Assembly (NCBI GenBank): GCA_028382965.1
Contig: JAOEUK010000006.1
Location: forward strand, 79,527 to 139,093
Source of the DNA: Candidatus Puniceispirillum sp.
GTDB lineage: Bacteria > Pseudomonadota > Alphaproteobacteria > Puniceispirillales > Puniceispirillaceae
DNA: 59,567 nt
Reading direction: 5' to 3'
Below the pieces are notes generated by a model that saw only the letters and a list, made by a program, of their open reading frames with translations, did not search any database and was not told the DNA's origin. The position numbers and the translations under genes were made by a program. The first letter of the stretch is position 1. Each line of letters begins with the position of its first letter. Shown here in pieces: positions 1 through 8,801 of the stretch.

Positions 1-833
1 TACGTCACATTAACCGGTTAATTGAACCAACTGAGGGTGAAGTAATTGTTGATAATGAGGATGTGCTCGCAATGTCATCTGATGGCTTGCGGGACTTTAG
101 GCGTCATAAAGCTTCCATGGTATTTCAACGTTTTGGCCTTCTGCCGCACCGCACCGTGGTGCAGAATGTTGCGTATGGATTGAGTATTCAAGGCGTAAGT
201 CAGGCTGAGTCGAGTGAGAGAAGTCAGCGCTGGATTGACCGAGTTGGCTTGGCTGGATTTGAACAGCATTTTCCAGCTCAGCTCTCGGGAGGAATGCAAC
301 AACGTGTTGGCCTTGCACGTGCTTTGGCAACAGATGCGGAAATTCTCTTAATGGATGAGGCATTCTCAGCGCTTGACCCGTTAATTCGGACAGATATGCA
401 AAATATTCTACTTGATCTTCAAGAAGAGTTACATAAGACCATTGTTTTTATTACCCATGATTTGGACGAAGCGCTTCGGATTGGTGATGAAATTTCAATC
501 CTGCGTGACGGTGAAGTTATTCAAGATGGCGACCCGCAATCAATTATTATGCGACCAGCAGATGATTACATTGCTGACTTTATAAAGGACATCAATCGTG
601 GCCGAGTACTCGAAGTGCGCTCGATTATGAAAAAATCGTCACGTGCAACAGGCCCAAAGATGGTTTTAAAAACACCACTTGAGGATGCATTGCAACAACT
701 CGTGAACGCAGGTAAGGACAGTGGTGCTGTAACTAGTGATGACGGTAAAGTTATTGGTAAGATCAGTCTGAAAAATGCAATTTCTGCTATGGCACGCCCA
801 GGGCGTGACAAGAAAGGTCCAAGGTACAAGTGA
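1..833 (+). CDS. proV: Glycine betaine/proline-type ABC transporter ATP-binding protein (ProV-like), 5' truncated
   Basis: The reading frame is open from base 3, so the gene begins outside the window and its Walker A is missing. The visible part has the Q-loop (VFQRFGLLPH), the ABC signature LSGGMQQRVGLARAL, Walker B (ILLMDEAFSALDP) and the H-loop (ITHD). DEAFSALDPLIR and the later DEALRIGD are typical of the ProV/OpuAA quaternary-amine importers. After the ATPase there is a C-terminal CBS-like segment of about 60 residues, also typical of ProV. It energises uptake of betaine or proline-like solutes at the inner membrane. The stop codon overlaps the next start (GTGA), so the two genes are co-translated. 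The exact substrate cannot be read from this subunit. Confidence 0.85.
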   Translation, partial: RHINRLIEPTEGEVIVDNEDVLAMSSDGLRDFRRHKASMVFQRFGLLPHRTVVQNVAYGLSIQGVSQAESSERSQRWIDRVGLAGFEQHFPAQLSGGMQQRVGLARALATDAEILLMDEAFSALDPLIRTDMQNILLDLQEELHKTIVFITHDLDEALRIGDEISILRDGEVIQDGDPQSIIMRPADDYIADFIKDINRGRVLEVRSIMKKSSRATGPKMVLKTPLEDALQQLVNAGKDSGAVTSDDGKVIGKISLKNAISAMARPGRDKKGPRYK

Positions 834-1825
834 GCATAAAAGAACTCAGTCTTGAAGCAATACGCGATCTTGCTAAAAATGTTATGGTTGCAAATGGTTG
901 TGATGCTGCAAATGCAGAGGCGCTTGCTGATATCATTTATCGTGCAGAACGTGATGGATCCCATTCGCATGGATTATTCCGTGTACCAGGGTATGTTAAG
1001 GCGCTCCGTAGCGGCAAGGTGGATGGAAAGGCAAAGCCAACAATTAAATATTTAACTCCAGCAATCATTCAAGTTGATGGACACGGTTGTTTTGCTCCGC
1101 TGGCACAGGCGGTTGGTTTGCCAGCCCTTGCTGAGGCGACTGAAAAAATTGGCATTGCTGCTTTATCACTTATTGGCGTCCATCATTTTGCTGCACTTTG
1201 GCCTGAAACTGAGTTCCTTGCGGATCGCGGGTTGGTCGGCATCGCTTGCACTGCCTACATGCCATCGGTGGCTCCGGCAGGTGCTACTGAGGCGCTGTTT
1301 GGGACAAACCCACTATCGTTTGCGTGGCCACGTCCTGGTCATAATCCAGTTGTTTATGATATGGCAACAGCGTCCATGGCAATGGGTGACGTGCAAATTG
1401 CTGCGCGTGATGGCCGTGATGTGCCTTTGGGCACGGGCCTTGATGCCGATGGCAAACTAACAACTGATCCTGCTGCGATTGCGAAAGGTGTACTACTGCC
1501 ATTTGGCGGCTACAAGGGGTCAGCGATTGCTTTGATGGTAGAGTTGTTGGCTGCGGGTATGACTGGTGAACAGTTTAGCTTTGAGGCACGTGAAAACGAC
1601 AATAAGGATGGTGGTCCACCCCGGGGTGGTGAAATGATTATTGGCATGTCGCCAGCATTGATTGCTGGTGACGGATGGCAGGATCATGTGGAAGGATTTA
1701 TGCAAAAAATGACCAAGATAGATGGAGTGCGAATGCCAGGTGAGAGGCGTCATAAGAACCGATTAGATAAAGGCCCAAGGCAAATTAACGTTGAACTAAT
1801 TGAAACAATTAACGGCTTACTATAG
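830..1825 (+). CDS. Ldh2/YlbC-family NAD(P)H-dependent oxidoreductase, possibly a delta1-pyrroline-2-carboxylate reductase
   Basis: This 331-residue protein has the hallmarks of the malate/L-lactate dehydrogenase 2 fold: an N-terminal helical region, SHSHGLFRVPGY near residue 45, the VHHF segment near 117, the GTNPLSFAWP motif near 158 and a C-terminal LPFGGYKGSAI. The family includes ureidoglycolate, malate, sulfolactate and delta1-pyrroline-2-carboxylate/delta1-piperideine-2-carboxylate dehydrogenases or reductases, and sequence alone does not settle the substrate. The start is GTG at 830, overlapping the upstream ProV stop by four bases. Coupling to a betaine/proline-type importer makes an imino-acid reductase for proline or hydroxyproline breakdown a reasonable inference. 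Ureidoglycolate dehydrogenase is less likely despite the purine genes 5 kb away, because it is coupled to ProV instead. Confidence 0.75.
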   Translation: MSIKELSLEAIRDLAKNVMVANGCDAANAEALADIIYRAERDGSHSHGLFRVPGYVKALRSGKVDGKAKPTIKYLTPAIIQVDGHGCFAPLAQAVGLPALAEATEKIGIAALSLIGVHHFAALWPETEFLADRGLVGIACTAYMPSVAPAGATEALFGTNPLSFAWPRPGHNPVVYDMATASMAMGDVQIAARDGRDVPLGTGLDADGKLTTDPAAIAKGVLLPFGGYKGSAIALMVELLAAGMTGEQFSFEARENDNKDGGPPRGGEMIIGMSPALIAGDGWQDHVEGFMQKMTKIDGVRMPGERRHKNRLDKGPRQINVELIETINGLL

Positions 1826-1897
1826 CCGGCATGGTCGATTGATTGGGTTTTACAATTTAATGTAGAGAGCTAGTTTCTTGTCTCTCATTTTAGAGCT

Positions 1898-3499
1898 CTA
1901 GCGAAGTTGGGGCCCTGCTGCAACAAGTGATCTGCCCGTATTTGTATCTGTAAACTTTTTAAAATTTTCTATAAATAAAGATCCGAGATGTTGAGCACGC
2001 CTTTCCCATTCTTCTGGGTCAGCATAGCTTGATCTTGGGTCTAGAATTGACTCGTCTAAACCTACCAATGTCTTTGGCATTTTCAGGTTAAATATAGGTA
2101 ATATATCAGTCTCAACATCATCAATTTTTCCATCAAAGATAGCGTTGATGAGGGCGCGCGTGTTTGTCAATGAAATGCGTTTTCCCTGACCATTCCAACC
2201 AGTATTGATAAGGTAGGCTTTCGTGCCGGCCTGTTGCATGCGATTGTTAAGAACTTCAGCGTAAACGGTCGGGTGAAGTGTTAAAAAAGCAGCTCCGAAG
2301 CAGGCTGAGAACGTTGGCTGATGCTCGGTCATACCCCGCTCCATGCCAGCCATTTTTGCTGTAAAGCCAGACAGAAAATGATATTGAGTTGTTGCGTTGT
2401 CCAGAATTGAAACTGCTGGAAGAACACCAAATGCATCTGCGGTCAGGAAAAGCACATGCTTTGCGTGACCAGCTTTTGATATTGGGTGAACAATTTTGTC
2501 TATATGATAAATCGGATATGACACACGTGTATTAGGCGTCAGGCTAGTATCGTTGAAATTGATTTTACCAGCATTATTAGCAGTTACATTTTCAAGGAGT
2601 GCGTCCCGGCGAATTGCACGATATATTTCTGGCTCACTTTTCTCACTTAGGTCGCTAGTTTTTGCGTAGCAGCCACCCTCAAAGTTAAAAACACCATCAT
2701 CATCCCAGCCATGTTCATCATCACCAATCAGGCTTCGGTTTGATGATGCTGATAACGTTGTTTTGCCGGTCCCCGATAAACCGAAGAACAGTGCGACATC
2801 ACCACCGATTCCTTCGTTTGCTGAGCAATGCATAGACGCGATGCCTTTTTGAGGCAGCAGATAGTTCATGACTGAAAACAAGCCTTTTTTCATTTCCCCG
2901 CCGTACCAAGTGCCGCCAATCAATTGCATCCGTTCTGTAAGATTGAAGGCTACAAAGGTTGAGGAATTCATGCCGTGGCGTTCCCAATCAGGGTTTGTTG
3001 CCATGGATGCGTTGACAACTGTAAAGTCTGGGACAAAGTCTGTTAGTTCGTCATCGCTTGGCCGGATAAACATGTTTTTTACAAAATGCGCTTGCCAGGC
3101 TATTTCCATAACGAAGCGCACCTTCAAGCACGTATCTTTGTTGGCCCCGCAAAAGCCATCGATAACATAAAGTTTTTTTCCACTTAGTTGTTGGCCAGCA
3201 AGGGCCTTCAATTCACTCCAGACATTATTATCAATAGGCTTATTATCATTTTTGGTCCCATTTCCGTTCCACCAGTAGTTGTCACGGGTAGTATCGTCTT
3301 TGACGATGAACTTATCTTTTGGTGACCGTCCAGTATATTCTCCAGTCAGAACATTAACAGCGCCAAGCTCTGTTAAGTATCCACGAGCAAATCCGTCAAG
3401 GCCTGGTTGAAGCTCTGCTGAATAGAGTTGGTCATAGGAAGGATTATAAACAACTTCTTTGACGTCAGAAATACCAATGGAAGATAAAAAGTTTTTCAC
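1898..3499 (-). CDS. pckA: Phosphoenolpyruvate carboxykinase (ATP)
   Basis: This 533-residue protein converts oxaloacetate plus ATP to PEP and CO2, the first step of gluconeogenesis, in the cytoplasm. It carries the PEPCK substrate-binding region ([16 protein letters not shown]), the kinase-1a P-loop [12 protein letters not shown], the metal-binding [17 protein letters not shown] stretch and NTRVSYPI. These define the ATP-dependent bacterial form, and the length is normal. The start is a GTG (3497-3499). No in-frame ATG lies close upstream, and the ribosome-binding site is weak. It is transcribed alone; the 167 bases upstream, towards the DMT gene, must hold its promoter, but I do not see a clear regulatory site. 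Identity is very secure. Confidence 0.97.
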   Translation of the reverse strand: MKNFLSSIGISDVKEVVYNPSYDQLYSAELQPGLDGFARGYLTELGAVNVLTGEYTGRSPKDKFIVKDDTTRDNYWWNGNGTKNDNKPIDNNVWSELKALAGQQLSGKKLYVIDGFCGANKDTCLKVRFVMEIAWQAHFVKNMFIRPSDDELTDFVPDFTVVNASMATNPDWERHGMNSSTFVAFNLTERMQLIGGTWYGGEMKKGLFSVMNYLLPQKGIASMHCSANEGIGGDVALFFGLSGTGKTTLSASSNRSLIGDDEHGWDDDGVFNFEGGCYAKTSDLSEKSEPEIYRAIRRDALLENVTANNAGKINFNDTSLTPNTRVSYPIYHIDKIVHPISKAGHAKHVLFLTADAFGVLPAVSILDNATTQYHFLSGFTAKMAGMERGMTEHQPTFSACFGAAFLTLHPTVYAEVLNNRMQQAGTKAYLINTGWNGQGKRISLTNTRALINAIFDGKIDDVETDILPIFNLKMPKTLVGLDESILDPRSSYADPEEWERRAQHLGSLFIENFKKFTDTNTGRSLVAAGPQLR

Positions 3500-3666
3500 T
3501 TGATTCGCGCTCTTATTTTGTTGAAAAGGTGTCGTCAGTGGCCAATTTTATTAAGCGTCATGGACATCAACAATCAAATAAAAATAATTATTACGGTTGA
3601 GGATTGTTATTGTCAATCAGCAAGGTAGAGGAAATTTTCATGAGTTAAATATGGCATAATGATGAA

Positions 3667-4569
3667 CTAGTCTAGTAGTACCATTATAATCGATAATGCA
3701 AGAATTCCCATTGCTACTAGTTCGCGATTACTAACGCGTTCTTTGAAGTAGAGAATGGAGAATGCAACGCTGAATAATAGCTCAATTTGTCCAACTGCTC
3801 GCACTGGCGCTACTCCGTGGTTTAAAAAAGCAGCAAACCAACATATGCTGCAAAGTGAAGCCCAAACACCGGCCATGCTAGCGCTACGCCATTCAACAAA
3901 ACTAGCAATAAACTCTTTTCGTTTGGCAACATATAGATATGCTCCAAAACAAAATGCTTGAATTGTTACCCCAATGGCTGCTGCATAGATTGCATTGTTT
4001 AACAAGCTTCCACCTGTCATGTTTTGCATTGCTGCCCCATAAGCAACTGTGCAAAAGCCAAGAAATGCCCCGGCAGAAAGCCCAATAGCCATTTGCCGGC
4101 TCACCAAACTTTGCCAGACGTTTGAAATAGAAAAGTTCGTTTTTACAAAAGCCAGCATCACTGTTGCAAACACGCCAATCGCAATTGCCACTCCCGTTTG
4201 AACGGTAACTACAACCCCAAGAATTAAAGCTTCAAAAATGGCTGTTTGAAGGACTTCTGTCTTTGAAAAAGCAACGGCGGCTGCAAATGATCGATGGCTA
4301 AAAAGCTGCACAAGAAGAATGGTAAAAATAACTTGTGTTAAAGCGGCAATGTTAATCCATGCCCAAAAAAAAACGGGGAGACCTGCTGGTTTTTCACCTG
4401 TTATACTAAAATACAAAAGAAAGCACAGCCATGCTACGGGGCAGGCGTAAGAAAATCGAATATAGGCAGCGCCATAGCTGCCGAGTGATAAAACCATACG
4501 GCGCTGAACTGCTGTTCGAAGTGCTTGCGTTGCGGCGGCTGAAACTGCAAATAAAACCCAAACGTCCAT
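3667..4569 (-). CDS. DMT-superfamily (EamA-like) transporter
   Basis: The 300-residue product is almost entirely hydrophobic with about ten predicted membrane segments in two repeated halves, as in EamA/RhaT drug-metabolite transporters. Characteristic features are the N-terminal hydrophobic run with TQALRTAVQRR, and the second-half end with GQIELLFSVAFSILYFKERVSNRELVAMG, the usual ending of the EamA repeat where the FKER loop precedes the last helix. Substrate is unknown; the family exports or imports amino acids, sugars and other small metabolites. It is divergent from the mmsA gene with a 211-base gap to its preferred start, so a shared control region is possible but nothing in the sequence proves it. 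Confidence 0.8.
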   Translation of the reverse strand: MDVWVLFAVSAAATQALRTAVQRRMVLSLGSYGAAYIRFSYACPVAWLCFLLYFSITGEKPAGLPVFFWAWINIAALTQVIFTILLVQLFSHRSFAAAVAFSKTEVLQTAIFEALILGVVVTVQTGVAIAIGVFATVMLAFVKTNFSISNVWQSLVSRQMAIGLSAGAFLGFCTVAYGAAMQNMTGGSLLNNAIYAAAIGVTIQAFCFGAYLYVAKRKEFIASFVEWRSASMAGVWASLCSICWFAAFLNHGVAPVRAVGQIELLFSVAFSILYFKERVSNRELVAMGILALSIIMVLLD

Positions 4570-4780
4570 AATGCTTTATACATCCAAAATTACGAAGGCC
4601 AAGTGTTGTTTCTCCAAAAAGATAAAATTGTTTGCTTTAGATGGCCTACACTTTAATTCAAAGAGATGACAGTTTACGTGTCTTGCACTTGCAAAAAAAA
4701 CCGTTAATGTTGCCAGTAGAATTTAGAATTAATCAACAATGAAACGCGGCCCTTTTGGGCAAAGGTTGAGTGAGGCACTT

Positions 4781-6283
4781 ATGACAAGTATGCATTTTAT
4801 TAACGGATCAAAATCTGAGGGTAACAGTGGTCGTCTGCAGGATATCTGCAACCCAGCTACTGGGGCAGTCGTTGGTTCAGTGCCTTTAGCAAGTGTGTCT
4901 GAGGTTAATTCAGCTGTTTCAGCAGCAGCAGCAGCATTACCGGGATGGGCCAAAACTCCGCCTGCAAAACGCGCGCAAGTTATGTTTAATTTTCGTGATC
5001 TTATTATTAAAAACTTGGATAAGATTGCCGAAAATATTTCCCGCCAACATGGTAAAACACTTGATGACGCTAAGGGCGAAGTGGCCCGTGGTTTGGAAGT
5101 GGTCGAATTTGCATGCGGTATTCCGCATTTGCTGAAAGGTGAGTATTCATTACAGGTTGCTGGTGCAGTTGACAGTTATTCCCTTCGTCAGCCAGTTGGT
5201 GTTGTGGCAGGAATTACCCCCTTTAATTTCCCTGCTATGGTGCCAATGTGGATGTTTCCCATGGCTCTTGCATGTGGCAACACGTTTATCTTAAAACCAT
5301 CCGAACGTGACCCTGCAGCCCCACTTTATTTGGCGGAGCTTTTGAGTGAGGCAGGATTGCCTGATGGCTGTATGAACGTTGTAAATGGTGACAAGGAAGC
5401 TGTTGATGCTCTTCTTGATCACCCGGATGTGGCGGCGATTAGTTTTGTTGGTTCAACCGCTATTGGTAAATATATTTATAGTCGTGGATGTGCCAATGGC
5501 AAGCGTGTTCAAGCGCTTTGTGGTGCAAAAAATCATATGATCATTATGCCTGATGCTGATATGAATCAAGTTGTTGATGCGGCTATGGGCGCGGCATATG
5601 GATCAGCAGGTGAGCGTTGTATGGCAGTGTCTGCAGTGCTTGCGGTGGGTGATGAAACAGCAGATCGGTTTGTTGACGCGCTAGCTCCCAAGGTTCGTGC
5701 CTTGAAAATTGGCCAGTATGATGAGCCCGGCGTAGAAATGGGCCCAGTCATAACCCGCGAGTCGAAAGATCGTATTCTTGATTACATTAATCAAGGGGAA
5801 GCTGATGGCGCGAGCGTTGTTGTTGATGGTCGTGGATTGTCGTTGCAAGGGTATGAAGATGGTTTTTTTGTTGGCGGCACGCTGCTTGACCATGTAACGT
5901 CTGATATGTCGGTTTATCGTGATGAAATTTTTGGTCCGGTGTTGTCTGTTTTGCGGCCTAAAACCTATGAGGAAGCAGTTGATCTGGTGATGACACATGA
6001 ATATGGAAATGGCACTGCCATTTTTACTCGTGATGGTGATACGGCCCGCGAATTTGCAAGCAATGTAAATGTCGGAATGGTTGGAGTGAACGTTCCTATT
6101 CCTGTTCCAGTTGCGTATCACAGCTTTGGTGGTTGGAAGGGATCTATGTTTGGGGATCACTCAATGCATGGAATGGAAGGCGTTCGCTTTTATACTAAAT
6201 TGAAAACAGTCACTGCTCGTTGGCCAAGTGGTGTCAAAGATGGAGCAGTATTTAACTTCCATTCAGGGAGCGATACAAAGTAA
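4781..6283 (+). CDS. mmsA: Methylmalonate-semialdehyde dehydrogenase (CoA-acylating)
   Basis: This aldehyde dehydrogenase (500 residues from the start used) oxidises methylmalonate or malonate semialdehyde to propionyl- or acetyl-CoA in valine, inositol, beta-alanine or thymine catabolism. Visible motifs are the cofactor-binding GVVAGITPFNFPAMVP, the FVGSTAIGKYIY loop, and the catalytic cysteine at residue 280 in AGERCMAVS; the ERCMA context is typical of MmsA. An ATG at 4739 is in frame, but it lacks a ribosome-binding site, whereas 4781 has GAGG five bases upstream and gives the usual family length. A T-rich hairpin follows the stop. It stands between the DMT transporter and the purine genes and belongs clearly to neither. 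Confidence 0.93.
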   Translation: MTSMHFINGSKSEGNSGRLQDICNPATGAVVGSVPLASVSEVNSAVSAAAAALPGWAKTPPAKRAQVMFNFRDLIIKNLDKIAENISRQHGKTLDDAKGEVARGLEVVEFACGIPHLLKGEYSLQVAGAVDSYSLRQPVGVVAGITPFNFPAMVPMWMFPMALACGNTFILKPSERDPAAPLYLAELLSEAGLPDGCMNVVNGDKEAVDALLDHPDVAAISFVGSTAIGKYIYSRGCANGKRVQALCGAKNHMIIMPDADMNQVVDAAMGAAYGSAGERCMAVSAVLAVGDETADRFVDALAPKVRALKIGQYDEPGVEMGPVITRESKDRILDYINQGEADGASVVVDGRGLSLQGYEDGFFVGGTLLDHVTSDMSVYRDEIFGPVLSVLRPKTYEEAVDLVMTHEYGNGTAIFTRDGDTAREFASNVNVGMVGVNVPIPVPVAYHSFGGWKGSMFGDHSMHGMEGVRFYTKLKTVTARWPSGVKDGAVFNFHSGSDTK

Positions 6284-6289
6284 GGAGAG

Positions 6290-6325
6290 TAAGCTAAATA
6301 TTTTTTATAATTTGGCTTATTTTAT
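6290..6325 (+). terminator. Rho-independent terminator of mmsA
   Basis: A ten-base stem (TAAGCTAAAT pairing with ATTTGGCTTA, one G-U) with a ten-base AT loop is followed by TTTTAT. It sits between the convergent mmsA and uraD genes, just past the mmsA stop. The stem is AT-rich, so termination strength is uncertain. Confidence 0.55.
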
Positions 6326-6844
6326 TTACTGTATGGCAAGCTGATCTAATCGTAATTGCGCGATTTTATGCACTTCTGCAAGGGCGATACTAAATTCAAC
6401 ATCTGGAGAATTTTTAACACGATTTCGGAATGCTGAAAGAATTTTTTTCCGATCAAGGTTTCGAACTGCGATAATAAATGGATGGCTAAACATTTCCTGA
6501 TAACGTTTATTTAAGGCCTGAAATTCAGCAAATTCTTCTGTGCTACATTGATCAAGTTGAGCGCTGGCCTGTTCGGCCGCAGACTCGGCTGTTAAGGATT
6601 TAGCAACAGCTAGCTTTCCAGCTAGTTCAGGGTGTGCACACAAAAGTAAAGTCTGCTGGGCAGTCCCCGCTGAATCAACAATTGCACACATACGTTTAGT
6701 TATTATTATAGGATTTGCGTCGCCTGGGTCCAATCCTTGATCATAAAGTGTTTCTGCAACCCAAGGGGAATGTTCGTAAATGCCGCCAAAGGTTGCAATA
6801 AATTCCGCTCGATTCAATGTGTGAGGTGCTGGTTTTATTTTCAT
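6326..6844 (-). CDS. uraD: 2-oxo-4-hydroxy-4-carboxy-5-ureidoimidazoline (OHCU) decarboxylase
   Basis: UraD catalyses the third step of urate oxidation, decarboxylating OHCU to S-(+)-allantoin in the cytoplasm. The 172-residue length fits the stand-alone enzyme. Diagnostic motifs are FGGIYEHSPWVAE near the N-terminus, the AHPELAGK box near residue 90, the FQALNKRYQEMFSHPFIIAV block near 125-145 and the conserved FRNRVKNSPDVE near the end. It is divergent from uraH, with 117 bases between the two starts, so the urate-to-allantoin enzymes flank one promoter region. The ATG at 6844 is kept because MKIKPAPHTLNRAEF gives a normal N-terminus. Confidence 0.93.
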   Translation of the reverse strand: MKIKPAPHTLNRAEFIATFGGIYEHSPWVAETLYDQGLDPGDANPIIITKRMCAIVDSAGTAQQTLLLCAHPELAGKLAVAKSLTAESAAEQASAQLDQCSTEEFAEFQALNKRYQEMFSHPFIIAVRNLDRKKILSAFRNRVKNSPDVEFSIALAEVHKIAQLRLDQLAIQ

Positions 6845-6961
6845 TTAAGCCCACTTGTTATTTGTCAATGATAATTCATTTGTTTTGCAATATTTGCGCG
6901 TAAATGTCATCGTTTATCAATTAAAGAAAGTCATAAAACTCTAACTCAAGGATAAGGTTGA

Positions 6962-7324
6962 ATGAGCCGTTTAACAACTCACGTTTTGGATACAGCGCGA
7001 GGCTGTCCAGCATCTGGATTAGCGATTGATCTTTTTCGTTTTACTGCAGGCAATGGGGATCGCCAGACCTTGATTGTTTCAGCGAAAACTAATGGTGATG
7101 GCAGGTGTGATGAACCGTTGCTTGATGGAGATGCGTTTCAAAGAGGTCGGTACCAATTGAAATTTAAAGTGGCTGAATATTTACGTCGTAGTGGAGATGA
7201 TTTACCTGACATTCCGTTCCTTGATGACGTTGTCATTAACTTTGGTGTTGAAGATCCAGCGCAGCATTACCACGTGCCTTTGTTGTTATCTGCCTACGGT
7301 TACTCAACCTATCGTGGCAGCTAG
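6962..7324 (+). CDS. uraH: 5-hydroxyisourate hydrolase (transthyretin-like)
   Basis: UraH (PucM/HIUase) hydrolyses 5-hydroxyisourate to OHCU, between the urate hydroxylase and UraD. The 120 residues begin with the family signature LTTHVLDTARGCPASGLAI and end with YRGS, the invariant C-terminal tetrapeptide of HIU hydrolases that separates them from vertebrate transthyretin. The central LSAYGYSTYRGS block is also typical. No periplasmic signal peptide is seen. AAGG lies close upstream of the ATG at 6962. It is the first gene of the rightward purine operon, with xdhA starting 13 bases after its stop. Confidence 0.95.
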   Translation: MSRLTTHVLDTARGCPASGLAIDLFRFTAGNGDRQTLIVSAKTNGDGRCDEPLLDGDAFQRGRYQLKFKVAEYLRRSGDDLPDIPFLDDVVINFGVEDPAQHYHVPLLLSAYGYSTYRGS

Positions 7325-7337
7325 ACGCGGAGGTTTG

Positions 7338-8801
7338 ATGCAACGCAAAATTTGTTTTGTTTTAAATGGTAAAGTTCATCGCGTAAGCGATTGTGCTGGT
7401 GATTTGACCTTGCTTGATTGGCTTCGTGGCCAGCCTCATTTGCGCGGCACTAAGCAAGGCTGTGGTGAGGGTGATTGTGGGGCCTGCACCGTTTCTATGG
7501 CACGTCCAGATGCGAAGGGAAAGTTGATGTATCGCCCGGTCAATGCGTGTATTTTGTTTATGGGCATGGTTAATGGCGCTGCTATCCGTACGGTTGAAGG
7601 GCTTGCCAATGATGGCAATCAACTGCACCCGGTACAGGCAGCGATGGTAAAAAATGATGCGTCGCAATGTGGATTTTGTACTCCAGGCTTTGTGATGACG
7701 CTATATACCGCTTGGCAAAATGGCAGCGGGCTTGGACCTGATGATGTGGATGATACGATCGCGGGTAATCTTTGCCGCTGTACTGGTTACCGGCCGATTA
7801 TAGCCGCCGCCGCATCGCTTGATGTCAAAAATCTTAGCGATGACATTCATAATAATGATGCGGGCCTTTTGAAGAGTTTTGAGAGTGGGCATGATGTTTG
7901 TTGCGATAATGGGGGCAGCCAGTTCATGGCGCCTGCAAATAGTGCAAGCTTTGCCAAGCTATATGCTGAACATCCTGAAGCAACGATTGTTGGCGGGGCA
8001 ACTGATGTTGGGCTTTGGGTCACAAAACAGCACCGAAAGCTGGATAAGATGATATGGACAGGTGGCGTTGCCGGTTTTGACGCGATTATTGATGATGGTG
8101 ATGTCAAGCGCATCATGCCAGCGGTCACGCATCAGCAATTCCTATTGCATATTGCGGATGATTTGCCAGAATGCGCAGAATTACTCCGCCGGTTTGGGGC
8201 CTTGCAGGTACGTAGCAGCGGTACGGTTTGTGGCAATATTGCTAATGCTTCGCCTATTGGTGATTTGCCGCCGGTCTTGATCAGTCTTGATAGCGCAGTT
8301 GAATTAACCAAAGGTAGCAAAAGCCGTGAGGTTAATCTGGAAGATTTCTTTCTTGATTACGGCAAGCAGGATCGCAAAGCTGGAGAATTTGTTTCGGCGT
8401 TGCTGATGCCCAAAGGCAAGAAGCCAAATCTGCGCTGCTATAAAATATCCAAACGATTTGATCAGGATATTTCGGCGGTAATGCTAGCGGCTAATCTTGA
8501 CATCACAGATGGGGTGATAGATGCGGTGCGGCTTGCCTTTGGCGGCATGGCGGGAATACCAAAACGGGCTGTTTACGCCGAATGGGAGCTTGCTGGAAAA
8601 GCACTTGATATAGCGTATTTTAAAAAAGCGGCAGCGGCTTTGGCGGAAGATTTCACGCCATTGTCAGATATGCGGGGATCGGCTGAATACCGGCTTTTGA
8701 CAGCGCAAAACCTAATTGTCAAGTATGGGCTGGAACTTATCTCTGGTAAACAGATGCGACTTGCCGGACAGGGGCTTACGGCCAGTCTGGAGGGTTGGTG
8801 A
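7338..8801 (+). CDS. xdhA: Xanthine dehydrogenase small subunit (2Fe-2S and FAD)
   Basis: XdhA carries the electron-transfer cofactors of the molybdenum hydroxylase that converts hypoxanthine and xanthine to urate. The N-terminal domain has both 2Fe-2S clusters: GCGEGDCGACTV near residue 43, then CGFCTPGFVMTLY and NLCRCTGYRPI at about 110-150. The FAD domain follows (TIVGGATDVGLWV near 220; GNIANASPIGDLPP near 300) and the CO-dehydrogenase flavoprotein C-terminal domain ends it. The 487-residue length is typical. An upstream in-frame ATG at 7191 lies inside uraH and is rejected: 7338 has GGAGG at the right distance and gives the standard QRKICFVLNG start. The stop overlaps the xdhB ATG by one base. 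Confidence 0.96.
   Translation: MQRKICFVLNGKVHRVSDCAGDLTLLDWLRGQPHLRGTKQGCGEGDCGACTVSMARPDAKGKLMYRPVNACILFMGMVNGAAIRTVEGLANDGNQLHPVQAAMVKNDASQCGFCTPGFVMTLYTAWQNGSGLGPDDVDDTIAGNLCRCTGYRPIIAAAASLDVKNLSDDIHNNDAGLLKSFESGHDVCCDNGGSQFMAPANSASFAKLYAEHPEATIVGGATDVGLWVTKQHRKLDKMIWTGGVAGFDAIIDDGDVKRIMPAVTHQQFLLHIADDLPECAELLRRFGALQVRSSGTVCGNIANASPIGDLPPVLISLDSAVELTKGSKSREVNLEDFFLDYGKQDRKAGEFVSALLMPKGKKPNLRCYKISKRFDQDISAVMLAANLDITDGVIDAVRLAFGGMAGIPKRAVYAEWELAGKALDIAYFKKAAAALAEDFTPLSDMRGSAEYRLLTAQNLIVKYGLELISGKQMRLAGQGLTASLEGW

Noticed and set aside
7191-7337. Longer start for xdhA inside uraH
   Set aside because: Residues do not match XdhA, and GGAGG sits before 7338.
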